A program made the translations under genes and the position numbers. Below are positions 17,945 to 27,349 of a stretch of 64,000 bases of DNA, piece by piece (the stretch's first letter is position 1; the number at the start of each line of letters is the position of its first letter). Under the pieces are notes generated by a model, which worked only from the letters and a program-made list of their open reading frames with translations, had not been told where the DNA came from and ran no database searches. Source of the DNA: Desulforapulum autotrophicum (GTDB taxonomy: Bacteria; Desulfobacterota; Desulfobacteria; Desulfobacterales; Desulfolunaceae); assembly GCA_020723285.1 (NCBI GenBank), contig DYJE01000017.1, forward strand, positions 28,090-92,089. The letters run 5' to 3'.

Positions 17945-18691
17945 TTAAACGATGAGACCCTTGACGGTTTCCGCCAGGGTTTTCAGAACATGACCGGCTT
18001 TGCCCTGAAGGAAACGGTCGCTGATGGAGTGGGAAAGGGGTGTAGGTTCGGGATTGACCTCGATAATAAAGGCGCCGGAGTTTTTGGCGATGACGGGGAT
18101 CATGGCCGCAGGCTGGACCACAGCGGAAGTGCCCACCACAATCATCACATCACAGGACGACGCGAGGCTCCGTGACCGGGCCAGACTTTCTTCCGGAATC
18201 ATTTCACCGAAAAACACGCAGTCCGGCCGGTAAATGCCGCCGCATGCACACCGGGGAGGAAGCGAGGAAAGGTCGAGACCGGAGGACGGGACGAGGCCGT
18301 CACAGTCCATGCACCGCTGCCAGGCGAAATTTCCGTGGAATTCGATGACGTCGCCGCTTCCGGCCAGCTGGTGAAGCCCGTCGATGTTCTGGGTGATGAT
18401 GGTGCCGAGCCGGCCCAGGTTTTCAAGGGCCACGAGGCCCATGTGGCCGTCGTTGGGCCGGGCCTTGTCCAGCATGTCTTTCATCCCGACGAGAAATCCT
18501 TTCCAGACTTTTTCGGGGTTTTTAAGGAACGATCCGATATGGGCGAATTCCATGGGATCGATTTTTTCCCAGAGGCTTCCAGCTCCCCTGAAAGGCGGAA
18601 TGCCGCTTTCAACGGAAATACCGGCTCCGGTAAGGGCAATGACCGAATGAGCCGACGCGATGGCTTCAGCGGATCGAAGGAGAGGGTCCAT
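17945..18691 (-). CDS. Sir2-family NAD-dependent protein deacylase
   Basis: Removes acyl groups from lysine using NAD+. Diagnostic motifs are GAGISVESGIPPFRG (NAD site), TQNIDGLHQLAG, FHGNF with the catalytic His, a zinc ribbon of the type CMDC...CACGG, and VVGTSAVVQPAA. About 248 residues from the ATG at 18691. An upstream TTG at 18715 would overlap the preceding gene's stop codon but has no ribosome-binding site. It lies downstream of the metallo-hydrolase gene and is probably cotranscribed. CobB-like by function; substrate preference (acetyl versus succinyl) not determined. Confidence 0.93.
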   Translation of the reverse strand: MDPLLRSAEAIASAHSVIALTGAGISVESGIPPFRGAGSLWEKIDPMEFAHIGSFLKNPEKVWKGFLVGMKDMLDKARPNDGHMGLVALENLGRLGTIITQNIDGLHQLAGSGDVIEFHGNFAWQRCMDCDGLVPSSGLDLSSLPPRCACGGIYRPDCVFFGEMIPEESLARSRSLASSCDVMIVVGTSAVVQPAAMIPVIAKNSGAFIIEVNPEPTPLSHSISDRFLQGKAGHVLKTLAETVKGLIV

Positions 18692-18711
18692 GGTGTTGTC
18701 CGAACGACGGG

Positions 18712-19551
18712 TCAAAGTGAGAATGAAACGTCGCAGCCTGCGGCAAAGCAGTTCAGGTCAGAGTTTTTATTTCTGATATGGGCCTTGCAGGATTCGACGA
18801 TGCTGTCCATATCCGAATCGGTCCTTTCGGAGTTGATGTGGAAAAGGCCCAGGTTTTTCACTCCGGCTTCGATGGCCATGTCGATGACATCGGTGTACAG
18901 GGAATGGCCCCAGCCTTTTTTTGTTTTGTATTCCTGGGGCGTGTATTCGGCGTCATGAAACAGGAGTTCCGCGCCCATGCAGAATTTCATGTATTCATCC
19001 CGTGAAAGGCCTCCGGGATGGGCGTAACCCAGTTCATTGTCCGTGAGAAACACGAAGGAATGACCACTCTCCGTGAATTTGTAACCGCAGCCGCCGTCGG
19101 GATGGTTCAGCGGTATGGATTCCACAGTGACGGACCCGATGCGGAACGTGGCGGGGCAGCTGTCGATGTAACGGATACTGGCCCTCAAGTCGGAGTAACG
19201 CACCGGAAAATTGGGGGGTTTCATCAGATTGGCCAGCATGTTTTCAATGTACTGATCGGGAAAGGGGCACCGGTATACGGTGAGTTCCGTCCGGTCCATG
19301 AAAAGGGGCTTGAAGGACGTAAAACCGATCATGTGGTCCCAGTGGGCATGGGTGAAAATCAGATTGTAGCTGAAACGGTTCTGCTCAACGAGGTGATTGC
19401 CGAGTCTCCGGATACCTGTCCCTGCATCCACGATGATGATATCGTCGTCTTTTGTTCTGATCTCGATACAGGTGGTATCGCCACCGTAGGTGACAAATTC
19501 TTTCCCGGAAACCGGTATGGAGCCCCTTGACCCCCAGCATGTGATATGCAT
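18712..19551 (-). CDS. Metallo-beta-lactamase-fold hydrolase (RNase Z/phosphodiesterase-like)
   Basis: A 279-residue MBL-fold protein. It opens with the strand-turn MHITCWGSRGSIPVSG, which is typical of the cyclic-phosphodiesterase/RNase Z-like branch, and carries the metal site HAHWDH (His68, His70, Asp72, His73). Later ligands are in LNHPDGGCGYKF, FLTDNE and LLFHDAEYTPQE. This sub-branch is often annotated as a class II cAMP phosphodiesterase-like or exported-signal hydrolase; the substrate cannot be told from sequence. It is followed immediately by the Sir2 gene on the same strand. Confidence 0.88.
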   Translation of the reverse strand: MHITCWGSRGSIPVSGKEFVTYGGDTTCIEIRTKDDDIIIVDAGTGIRRLGNHLVEQNRFSYNLIFTHAHWDHMIGFTSFKPLFMDRTELTVYRCPFPDQYIENMLANLMKPPNFPVRYSDLRASIRYIDSCPATFRIGSVTVESIPLNHPDGGCGYKFTESGHSFVFLTDNELGYAHPGGLSRDEYMKFCMGAELLFHDAEYTPQEYKTKKGWGHSLYTDVIDMAIEAGVKNLGLFHINSERTDSDMDSIVESCKAHIRNKNSDLNCFAAGCDVSFSL

Positions 19552-19760
19552 GAAAGACCTTTCAGGTATCGGTTATTATCGCAGTTCACACGAGTCCATG
19601 AAACGGATATCAAGCCTATGATAAGCACGGCAGGATAAAAAGCCTTATAGCGGCCTTATTCATGTATATATCTAACATCTAACATATGAAAAGGCTTTTC
19701 GTCCACTACTTCTTTCAGGGTTGACAAAAAACGTCCCTGTTTTATCAGGGTGTTAAGAAC

Positions 19761-20363
19761 TCAAAGCTCTTCTTCGAGACTCTGGCCAAGAGCCTTCATG
19801 GTGCCTGAAAAAAAATGATCCGCGCCTGGAATGACTTTAAATATGGCGTTTTTATTCCAATTTATCAACAGCTTTTTAATATGGCCGGGGGAAGCGTATT
19901 CGTCGTTTTCCCCGGTCACGACCAGGTGAAGGGATGAGGCGAAGGAAAGCTCGCCGAAATCCATGAAATCCACCGGAGGGGAAACAAGAACCACGCGTGA
20001 AAAAATATCATGACCGCATGCCAGGGCCAGATTGACATACGCCCCGAAGGAATAACCGGCAAGGTCGATGGATGTATGCCCCAGATCCGTGAGAAAGGCG
20101 TGGGCCGCCTTCACGTCGTCCTTTTCCCCAATGCCGTTGTCATGTTCACCGCCGCTCCGGCCCGCACCCCTGAAATTGAAACGCAGCGTGGAATAGCCCA
20201 TGTCATTGTAAATCTTCCGGAGGCATTCCACCACCGGATTGCCCATGTCGCCGCCCATGAGAGGGTGGGGATGGGTGAGCACAACAGCCTTTTCACCAGA
20301 GTTTTCGCCGTACAGGGCTTCAAGCAGGATACCACCGGAGGAAAAGGTCAGTTTTTTTTCCAT
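19761..20363 (-). CDS. Alpha/beta hydrolase
   Basis: A 200-residue serine hydrolase of the short COG2945-like type. It has the oxyanion segment THPHPLMGGDM, the RFNFRGAGRSGG turn, the nucleophile elbow GYSFGAY (Ser105), an acidic residue in GENDEY (Asp154) and a catalytic-His segment GADHFF (His183). All triad members are therefore present. The start lies 1 bp beyond the RNase D stop codon, with AAGGAATG inside the 3' end of that gene, implying translational coupling. Substrate unknown. Confidence 0.88.
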   Translation of the reverse strand: MEKKLTFSSGGILLEALYGENSGEKAVVLTHPHPLMGGDMGNPVVECLRKIYNDMGYSTLRFNFRGAGRSGGEHDNGIGEKDDVKAAHAFLTDLGHTSIDLAGYSFGAYVNLALACGHDIFSRVVLVSPPVDFMDFGELSFASSLHLVVTGENDEYASPGHIKKLLINWNKNAIFKVIPGADHFFSGTMKALGQSLEEEL

Positions 20364-20364
20364 G

Positions 20365-21534
20365 TCATTCCTTTTTTCCCGTGTTTGATTTAGCTCTGGA
20401 TGCTCCGTTTCGTGTGAGAAGCGACACGATTTTTTCTCCGAACTCCCGGCGCTGCCAGTTTTTCAGGCCCTGAAGCTGGGAAAGCTCGTCCATGCTTCCA
20501 GGATTTTTCATGGCGATCTCCGTCATAAGGGCTTTGTTGAGGAGGATGGGGGGATCGATGCAAAGGTCCCTGGCCACGGAGTCCCTCCAGGCTTTCAGCC
20601 GGTCGATCCGTTTCGGGACCTCCGGCCGTATCAGCGGTTTTTTCTGCCTTGGATAGGCGGGCCATTGATCTTCGGGTGTATCACAGGCTATCCGGATCTG
20701 GGTGATGATCTCTTCACCGAAACTGTCAACCTGCCTGTCGCTTAAAATTTTCGTCCGGCGGAGTTCGTCCTGGGTTTTGATCCTCAGTTTGGAAATATCG
20801 ATAAGGGCGGAATTGCTGATCACTTTAAACAGCGGCTTATCTTTTTTTTCAGCGACCGTCATCCGGAAAGCGAGAAGCCTTTCGAGGATGGCAAGGGAAA
20901 GGCGGTCCAGCCGCCCTGCTCCCTTGACCCTAAGGAAAAGGGGTTCTCCGTTGGTGCCGGGGCATCTGACCCGGCTTAACAGTTCACATTCCTCACGGAC
21001 CCACTCGTCACGTTTTTTTTCTCTGAGTTCCGAGTCAAGGATGTCCGCAAGGGAAAGAAGATGGATGACGTCCCGGGCTCCGTACTCGATCATTTCAGGG
21101 CTTAGGGGGCGCTGGGACCAGTCTTTTTTCTGGAAGGACTTGTCCAGGTGAACATTGAAACGGTTTTCCAGCACGGAACCCAGGCCCGTTTCCGTGATTC
21201 CCAGAAAGCGGGACGCAAGCTCGGTGTCGAAGAGGTTGTGGATATCGTATCCGTAATCCCGGTTGAGGGACCTGATGTCGTAGTCGCTGCCATGAAAGAT
21301 TTTACGGATCGAGGGATCGGCAAACACCGGTGCGAGACAGGACATGTCCGGTATTTTCAAAGGATCGATGACCACGGTGTGGGTTTCCGACGCCATCTGG
21401 ATCAGACAAACTTTTTCCCTGAAGTGGAACATTGAATCTGCTTCCAGGTCCACGGCGATTTTCGAGGACATGGCAAAAGACCGTGAAACGTCTTCAAGGT
21501 CGTTGAGGCTTTCTATAAAACGGTAGGAGAGCAT
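20365..21534 (-). CDS. rnd: Ribonuclease D
   Basis: 3'-to-5' exoribonuclease involved in tRNA 3'-end trimming. From the ATG at 21534 the protein is 389 residues. The DEDD exonuclease domain shows Asp29 and Glu31 in VDLEADSMF, the second Asp in FHGSDYDIRSL, and the last in EYGARDVIHLL. An HRDC-type domain follows in the C-terminal half. A TTG at 21555 in frame would add seven residues; ATG is preferred because AAAGAAG precedes it. It heads a two-gene unit with the alpha/beta hydrolase and is divergent from thrS. Confidence 0.93.
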   Translation of the reverse strand: MLSYRFIESLNDLEDVSRSFAMSSKIAVDLEADSMFHFREKVCLIQMASETHTVVIDPLKIPDMSCLAPVFADPSIRKIFHGSDYDIRSLNRDYGYDIHNLFDTELASRFLGITETGLGSVLENRFNVHLDKSFQKKDWSQRPLSPEMIEYGARDVIHLLSLADILDSELREKKRDEWVREECELLSRVRCPGTNGEPLFLRVKGAGRLDRLSLAILERLLAFRMTVAEKKDKPLFKVISNSALIDISKLRIKTQDELRRTKILSDRQVDSFGEEIITQIRIACDTPEDQWPAYPRQKKPLIRPEVPKRIDRLKAWRDSVARDLCIDPPILLNKALMTEIAMKNPGSMDELSQLQGLKNWQRREFGEKIVSLLTRNGASRAKSNTGKKE

Positions 21535-21695
21535 TCGAGCTTCTTTCGTGCGCAATGCCGGGTTCCGGCGTCTGTTTGTTATATCCTTATAAAATTATCG
21601 TGAAACCCTTATCACTTTTTGAGGACTTATTCAAAAAAATCTTTCAATATCCCGATGTTTTATGGAAGACGATCAAAAATCCCGCCACCAAGGAT

Positions 21696-21724
21696 TTGAC
21701 TTGACCCCTCGAAACGTTTAACTT
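21696..21724 (+). promoter_or_regulatory. Candidate sigma-70 promoter of thrS
   Basis: TTGACT (21696-21701) and TAACTT (21719-21724) are separated by 17 bp, about 40 bp before the thrS start. The -35 is near consensus and the -10 moderate. No T-box or operator-like tRNA mimic was recognised in the short leader. Confidence 0.45.
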
Positions 21725-21763
21725 AAGTTGTTCAGGTTAAATTACAAAGGATAAAGGTAAAAA

Positions 21764-23677
21764 ATGATGATTACGATAACACTGCCTGACGGGAACAGGA
21801 AAGAGTTCAGTGAAAAGCCCACCGGCATGGATGTGGCTTTGAGTATTTCCGAGGGGCTTGCTAGAAATTGTGTTGCGGCGGACGTGGATGGAACGTTATT
21901 CGATCTGAGCCGCCCCATCGAAACCGACGCACATGTTCGTCTTTTAACGGTCAAAGACCCGGAATCCCTTGAGATCATGCGTCACAGCGCCGCCCACGTC
22001 ATGGCCCAGGCTGTTTCGTCCTTATATAAAGGTGCCAAGCTGACCATCGGACCTGTGGTGGACGACGGTTTTTACTACGACATCGACATGCCTCCGGTTT
22101 CCGAAGAGGATTTTCCGAAAATCGAAGCTGAAATGAAAAAGATCGTGGACGGGAAAATTCCTTTTGAGCGGACGCTGGTCAGCAAGGCCGAAGCCCTCGA
22201 TTTCTTTAAAGACGATCCGTACAAACTGGAGCTGATCCGCGATCTGGAAGACGGCACCATTTCGCTTTACCGCCAGGGCGACTTCGTGGACCTCTGTCGC
22301 GGTCCCCATGTTCCGCATACGGGAATGGTCAAGGCCTTCAAGCTGATGAGAGTGTCCGGGGCTTACTGGCGTGCGGATCAGGCCAGGGCCCAGCTCCAGC
22401 GGCTTTACGGCACGGCGTATTTTGACAAGAAGGAACTGGCCCAGTACCTTCACGTCCTGGAAGAAGCCAAAAAACGTGACCACCGGAAACTGGGAGCCCA
22501 GTTCGACCTGTTCAGCTTTCACGACGTGGCACCGGGTATGCCCTTTTTCCACGCCAAAGGCATGGCCATCTGGAACGCCCTGCTGGAATACTGGCGGGAA
22601 GAACACCGGGCCGCAGGGTATGTGGAGACCAAAACCCCCATCATGCTGGACCGCAGTCTGTGGGAGCGGAGCGGTCACTGGGAAAACTACCGGGAAAACA
22701 TGTATGTCTCCACCATCGATGATTTCGATTACGCCATCAAGCCTATGAACTGCCCCGGCGGCATGCTGCTTTACGGGACAACACGGCATTCGTACAAGGA
22801 TCTGCCTATAAGGGCCGGTGAAATCGGTCTGGTCCATCGCCACGAGATGAGCGGTGCATTGTCCGGCCTTTTCAGGGTCAGAGCCTTTCATCAGGACGAC
22901 GCCCATATCTTCATGACACCGGACCAGATTCAGGACGAAATTTTAGGCGTTCTTCGGTTGGTGGACAGGGTTTACAGTACCTTTGACCTGGGTTTTCACC
23001 TGGAGCTGTCCACCCGGCCCGAAAAATCCATCGGAACCGACGAAGCCTGGGAAACGGCCACCAGCGGTCTTAAGGGCGCTCTTGACGCCTACGGAAAAGA
23101 ATACCGGGTGAACGAAGGGGACGGTGCGTTTTACGGACCCAAGATCGACATCCATATCAAGGACGCCATCGGAAGGACCTGGCAGTGCGGAACGATTCAG
23201 CTGGACATGAATCTTCCCGAACGTTTCGATCTTTTCTATATCGGGGCGGACAACGAAAAACACCGGCCGGTGATGATCCACCGGGTCATATACGGATCGG
23301 TGGAACGGTTCTTCGGAATCCTTGTGGAACATTACGCGGGACGTTTTCCGTTGTGGCTCGCTCCGGTTCAGGTGGTGATTCTGCCTATGAACGACGAGCT
23401 CGTGGACTATTCCACAACGGTGAAGAACAAACTTGAGGCGGAAGGACTCCGGGTGGAGCTGGACAGCCGGACGGAAAGCCTGAAGAAAAAAGTCCGTGAA
23501 GCCCAGATCCAGCAGATTCCATTGATCATCACCCTGGGTGAGAAAGAACGGGAAGCGGGCACTCTGTCCGTCAGAACCCTGGACGGCAATGTGAAATACA
23601 ACGTGTGCATGGACGAGCTGCTTGAAAAAGCCTTTGCCCATATCAAAACGAAAAAAGCGGATCTCGCCATTGTGTGA
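21764..23677 (+). CDS. thrS: Threonine--tRNA ligase
   Basis: Charges tRNA-Thr in the cytoplasm. The 637-residue product has the full bacterial layout. An N-terminal TGS domain (ITLPDGNRKEF) is followed by the editing domain with HSAAHVMAQAV and by the class II catalytic core, with RSGHWENYRENMY, the zinc Cys in KPMNCPGGM, and HRHEMSGALSGLFRVRAFHQ. The motif 3 region is HRPVMIHRVIYGSVERF, and a C-terminal anticodon-binding domain completes the layout. ATG at 21764 or 21767 is possible. Unlike many bacteria, it is not followed by infC-rpmI-rplT here but by a VanZ-like gene. Confidence 0.98.
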   Translation: MMITITLPDGNRKEFSEKPTGMDVALSISEGLARNCVAADVDGTLFDLSRPIETDAHVRLLTVKDPESLEIMRHSAAHVMAQAVSSLYKGAKLTIGPVVDDGFYYDIDMPPVSEEDFPKIEAEMKKIVDGKIPFERTLVSKAEALDFFKDDPYKLELIRDLEDGTISLYRQGDFVDLCRGPHVPHTGMVKAFKLMRVSGAYWRADQARAQLQRLYGTAYFDKKELAQYLHVLEEAKKRDHRKLGAQFDLFSFHDVAPGMPFFHAKGMAIWNALLEYWREEHRAAGYVETKTPIMLDRSLWERSGHWENYRENMYVSTIDDFDYAIKPMNCPGGMLLYGTTRHSYKDLPIRAGEIGLVHRHEMSGALSGLFRVRAFHQDDAHIFMTPDQIQDEILGVLRLVDRVYSTFDLGFHLELSTRPEKSIGTDEAWETATSGLKGALDAYGKEYRVNEGDGAFYGPKIDIHIKDAIGRTWQCGTIQLDMNLPERFDLFYIGADNEKHRPVMIHRVIYGSVERFFGILVEHYAGRFPLWLAPVQVVILPMNDELVDYSTTVKNKLEAEGLRVELDSRTESLKKKVREAQIQQIPLIITLGEKEREAGTLSVRTLDGNVKYNVCMDELLEKAFAHIKTKKADLAIV

Positions 23678-24078
23678 GGGGTATGGAACTCAAACGGAAA
23701 GCGATCACGTCATGGATACAGCTTGGGGTTTACTGCGCTCTGATTCTTGGCCAGTCTACCCTGCCGCTGCCCATGAAGCAGTTCCACCACGCCGACAAGC
23801 TGGCCCATTTTATGGCCTATGCGGTGCTGGGCGTTCTCGTTTTCAGGGCCTTACGGTTCATCCCCCAGGGTGACAAGGTTTATTTGAGAATAATCATGGC
23901 GGTGGTCATCTCAGCCCTGGTGGGCTTGAGCGACGAGATCCTCCAGATATTCGTCCCCACCCGGACTCTGGACCGCGTGGATCTGTATTACGATGTGGCC
24001 GGATGCTTCATCGGCATCCTGGCCTATATTCTGTATAAAATGAACACGAACAAGCCCCCCGATGGAAAAGACTCCTGA
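23674..24078 (+). CDS. VanZ-family membrane protein
   Basis: A 134-residue polytopic protein with about four hydrophobic segments and the VanZ-like signature HADKLAHFMAYAVLGVL followed by a conserved acidic segment (LSDEILQIFVPTRTLDRVDL). Such small membrane proteins are widespread. The best-known homologue, VanZ, gives low-level teicoplanin resistance, but most members have no known role. The GTG start at 23674 overlaps the thrS stop codon (GTGA), so it is probably coupled to thrS. An ATG nine bases later is an alternative. Confidence 0.78.
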   Translation: MRGMELKRKAITSWIQLGVYCALILGQSTLPLPMKQFHHADKLAHFMAYAVLGVLVFRALRFIPQGDKVYLRIIMAVVISALVGLSDEILQIFVPTRTLDRVDLYYDVAGCFIGILAYILYKMNTNKPPDGKDS

Positions 24079-24186
24079 CGGGTGTTTTTGCGTTCAGCCT
24101 GCCACCTGTTTTATAACATGCCTGATATCGGTTCAGGTGCCGATGAGCCGCATTAAAACCGAACATCATCTTTGGAGGACAACCCC

Positions 24187-25083
24187 ATGAGAATTGTGAC
24201 CCGACCGGATTTTGACGGCATTGTCTGCGCCGTTCTCCTGAAGGAATTCCTGCCTGAAACCCGGAACGAGGCCATCGCCTGGATCGAACCGGGCACAATC
24301 CAGAGGGGCGGCGCGGATATCCGTCACGGGGATATTCTGGCCAACCTTCCCTACGATTCCAGATGCTCCATGTGGTTTGACCACCATGTGACCAACCGCA
24401 TTGAAACGCCTTTCAGCGGTGCCTTTTCCATCGCACCATCCGCCGCCCGTGTGATTTACGATCATTTTGACACAGGACAAAAGGAAAAACACCGGGAGCT
24501 TGTGATTCAGGCCGACAAAGTCGATTCCGCAGACCTCACCGAAGAGGAGGTGATCCGTCCCGAGTCCAATCCGTTCGTTCTGCTTTCCATGACCGTCAAC
24601 GGACGGCATGAGGAAGACGAACCTTATTGGAACCGGCTTGTCACACAGCTTGGAGCCTGTTCCATGGATCGTGTGATGGAAGACCCCGATGTGGCGAAAC
24701 GCTGCCAAACGGTGGTTGCGCAGAACGCACTATATAAAGATCAGCTTATCCGTAACACACGGATGGAGGGACCGGTGGCGGTGACCGATTTCAGGTCTTT
24801 TGAATCAGCGCCGGAAGGCAACCGTTTTCTGGCCTACAGCCTGTTCCGTGACGCCGTGGTCAGCGTCAAGATCCGCCATGACCAGAAAGACAGAACGTAT
24901 GTGATCGTCAGCGTCGGGCACAGCATTTTCAACAGAAACTGCACGGTCAATGCCGGGGAGCTTCTGTCACGGTACAGCGGAGGCGGACATTTCGGCGCGG
25001 CGGCCTGCCGGTTCCATCAGGACATGTCTGAAACGTTCATCGCCGAAATCATCGACATCCTGAGACGCAACGAACCCCTCTGA
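24187..25083 (+). CDS. DHH/DHHA1-family phosphoesterase
   Basis: A 298-residue member of the DHH superfamily (RecJ, exopolyphosphatase and nanoRNase relatives). Residues 8-10 give the first metal motif (RPDFDG), FDHH at 64-67 is the eponymous motif, and a C-terminal DHHA1-like GGGHFGAAACRF lies near 275-285. The start at 24187 is fixed by GGAGGAC at 24174-24180; the frame extends upstream only to a TTG. A substrate such as oligonucleotides or a cyclic dinucleotide breakdown product is likely for this superfamily but not provable here. It is followed 20 bp later by the GlcF-like gene. Confidence 0.85.
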   Translation: MRIVTRPDFDGIVCAVLLKEFLPETRNEAIAWIEPGTIQRGGADIRHGDILANLPYDSRCSMWFDHHVTNRIETPFSGAFSIAPSAARVIYDHFDTGQKEKHRELVIQADKVDSADLTEEEVIRPESNPFVLLSMTVNGRHEEDEPYWNRLVTQLGACSMDRVMEDPDVAKRCQTVVAQNALYKDQLIRNTRMEGPVAVTDFRSFESAPEGNRFLAYSLFRDAVVSVKIRHDQKDRTYVIVSVGHSIFNRNCTVNAGELLSRYSGGGHFGAAACRFHQDMSETFIAEIIDILRRNEPL

Positions 25084-25103
25084 TAACTTTTTTTCGGACG
25101 GAC

Positions 25104-26426
25104 ATGAAGCTCACCGAACTGATCAACGCCCTTGACCAACTTGAAGACGCATGCACCACATGTAACCGCTGCGGCATGTGTCAGGCTGTTTGCCCTGTTT
25201 TCAGGGAAACCGGACGTGAAGGGGATGTGGCCCGTGGCAAAATCGCCCTGGTGGACGGCATCCGGAAAGAAATCCTCACGCGCCCCGGCCATGTGCTGGA
25301 CCGCCTGAACCGCTGCCTGCTCTGCGGAGCCTGCCAGCGGAACTGCTCAAGGAAAGCGGATCTGGTCACGGTGTTTCTCAAGGCCCGGCTGATCATCAAC
25401 GGGTATCTGGGGCTTTCACATTCCAAACGGCTGGTTTTCAGGGTGCTGCTCCGGCAGCCGGTGCTGTTTGATCGTCTGTCCCGCCTCGTGGGACGGCTTC
25501 AAAGATTCCTGGCAGACGTTCCCCAGGCTTTGGCGGTGTGGAACCGCATAGTACGGATCCCCCGGCTCGCCCTGTTGAACGGAAGAACTCTGATTCCTCC
25601 GGCCCGGCAATCGTTCCGGGCCACGGTCAGGGACAGGAGCGGGTCCGTTCCCGATGTGGGAGAAAAAAAACCGGCCGTTCTTTTTTTTACGGGGTGCCTG
25701 ATTGACAAGATCATGCCCGAGGTGGGCCGTGCCTGCGTTGAGGTTTTGCGTGACGCGGGAGTCGACGCGCTGTTTGCCGAAAATGAAGTCTGCTGCGGTA
25801 TTCCCGCGTTGTCCGCCGGCGACGGGCCGGGATTCTGCCGTCTTGTGGAGCAAAACATCGACGGAATAGGCAACCGGAGTTTCGACGCCCTGGTCACAGC
25901 ATGCGCCACCTGCACCTTGACTGTCAGGGACATCTGGCCGTCCCTTTATCAGGGTGGAAAAAAAGACAAGGTTCAGGCCATGGCCGGACGGGTCATGGAC
26001 ATCCACGCGTACCTTTTCACCCGGACCGCCCTTCCTAGTATTCTTGGCGCGCTGGAATCGATCCGCAAGCCGGACACGGTGAAAACTCTGACTTACCATG
26101 AACCCTGCCACCTGAAACAGGGCGGCGTTTCCACGATGATCCGGGACACACTCAAAAGACTTCCGGGTTACCGTTATGTGGAAACAAGAGCCCCCGGAAC
26201 CTGCTGTGGCATGGGCGGCAGTTTCAACCTCAGTCATTACGATCTTTCCTCCCGTATCGGCGAAAGAAAAGCCGAGGACATCGTCAGCTCCGGCGCGGAC
26301 ATCGTCTGCACCGCCTGCCCCGCCTGTATGATGCAGCTGAAAGACATGCTTCACAAAACCGGCGCAACGGTGGAGGTCCGGCATGTCATGGAGATTGTTT
26401 CGGACGCCCTTTCCGCGCGGCGTTAA
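25104..26426 (+). CDS. Fe-S protein of the glycolate/lactate oxidase GlcF type (two CCG domains)
   Basis: A 440-residue electron-transfer subunit. The N-terminus has two ferredoxin-like clusters: CTTCNRCGMCQAVCP (Cys17-Cys30) and CLLCGACQRNC. Two CCG domains follow: GCLIDK with CCGIPAL, and HEPCHLKQG with CCGMGGSFN. This order is that of GlcF/LldE/HdrD-type subunits, which pass electrons from a flavin dehydrogenase of 2-hydroxy acids. No glcD/glcE-like flavoprotein is next to it, so the partner must be elsewhere. It converges on trmB. Confidence 0.87.
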   Translation: MKLTELINALDQLEDACTTCNRCGMCQAVCPVFRETGREGDVARGKIALVDGIRKEILTRPGHVLDRLNRCLLCGACQRNCSRKADLVTVFLKARLIINGYLGLSHSKRLVFRVLLRQPVLFDRLSRLVGRLQRFLADVPQALAVWNRIVRIPRLALLNGRTLIPPARQSFRATVRDRSGSVPDVGEKKPAVLFFTGCLIDKIMPEVGRACVEVLRDAGVDALFAENEVCCGIPALSAGDGPGFCRLVEQNIDGIGNRSFDALVTACATCTLTVRDIWPSLYQGGKKDKVQAMAGRVMDIHAYLFTRTALPSILGALESIRKPDTVKTLTYHEPCHLKQGGVSTMIRDTLKRLPGYRYVETRAPGTCCGMGGSFNLSHYDLSSRIGERKAEDIVSSGADIVCTACPACMMQLKDMLHKTGATVEVRHVMEIVSDALSARR

Positions 26427-26437
26427 TTCCAGTTCGC

Positions 26438-27109
26438 TTACAAAACAAACCGGATGTATTTGATGGTTTTCCCCACGGCCAGATAACGTTTTTCATACGT
26501 GGTGAGAATGGACGTGATATCGGTGCCTTCCGCATCCGTGCCGTGAAGGTCGTCCGTATGTTGCAGCACCTTGAACCCGTGGCCGGGAATGCTTTCACGG
26601 GAGAATTCGTAAAGAGCCGCGCTGTCGGTTTTCAGATGCAGGGTGCTGCCGGGCGCGAACACCTGGCTGTATAGTCCGAGAAACCGCCGGGATGTCAGAC
26701 GCCGTTTGCCGTTTTCCATGGATTCATGGGGATCGGGGAAGGTGATGTACCCTTCGGAAAAAAAGTGAGGGGGGAAAAAAGCGGCGATGCATTCGATACG
26801 AAGTCTGACGAAACACACATTGGCAAGGCCTTCCGTCATGGCGATCGAGGCTCCCGCCATCATCCGGTCGCTTTTGACGTCCACGCCGATAAAGTTTCTG
26901 TCCGGGTATCTTCGGGCAAGACCCACGGTGAACTCCCCCTTGCCGCAACCCAGCTCCACGGTCACGGGGTTGCCGTTGCCGAAATACGACGCGTCGAACG
27001 ACGAATCCAGGATGAAACTCTTGAAGTCCAGGGTCCGGGGCTGAATGATGTTGGGAAGCTCAAAGGCCGCCGCGTATTTGATCTGTTTCTTTTTTCCCAT
27101 AGTTCCCAT
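26438..27109 (-). CDS. trmB: tRNA (guanine-N7-)-methyltransferase
   Basis: Uses S-adenosylmethionine to make m7G46 in tRNA. The 223-residue protein shows the SAM-binding start VELGCGKGEFTVGLARRYPD, IGVDVKSDRM, the conserved YITFPDPHESMENGKRRLTS motif (PDPW-like), and a C-terminal domain ending in KYIRFVL. The PDPW tryptophan is replaced by His (PDPH). It is on the minus strand, converging with the GlcF-like gene and divergent from the large membrane protein. Confidence 0.93.
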   Translation of the reverse strand: MGTMGKKKQIKYAAAFELPNIIQPRTLDFKSFILDSSFDASYFGNGNPVTVELGCGKGEFTVGLARRYPDRNFIGVDVKSDRMMAGASIAMTEGLANVCFVRLRIECIAAFFPPHFFSEGYITFPDPHESMENGKRRLTSRRFLGLYSQVFAPGSTLHLKTDSAALYEFSRESIPGHGFKVLQHTDDLHGTDAEGTDITSILTTYEKRYLAVGKTIKYIRFVL

Positions 27110-27349
27110 GCTGCATAAAAAATGACACCCGTATTGAAAGAAACAGTTCTTATCAGCCCGAAGGAAAAACCGCCAGATAAAAAAGAAACCGTTCCTGACA
27201 GCCCATGCCCCATGAGCCGGGCCGATCGCCTGAACGTGAACAGACCTTTTCCTTATTGCCTTTATAAGGAAAATCTCTTAATAAATGTGGGGTTTTTGAT
27301 TGATAAACGCATTTTCAATAGATACACAGCGTCACAAAGGAGGCGTCAT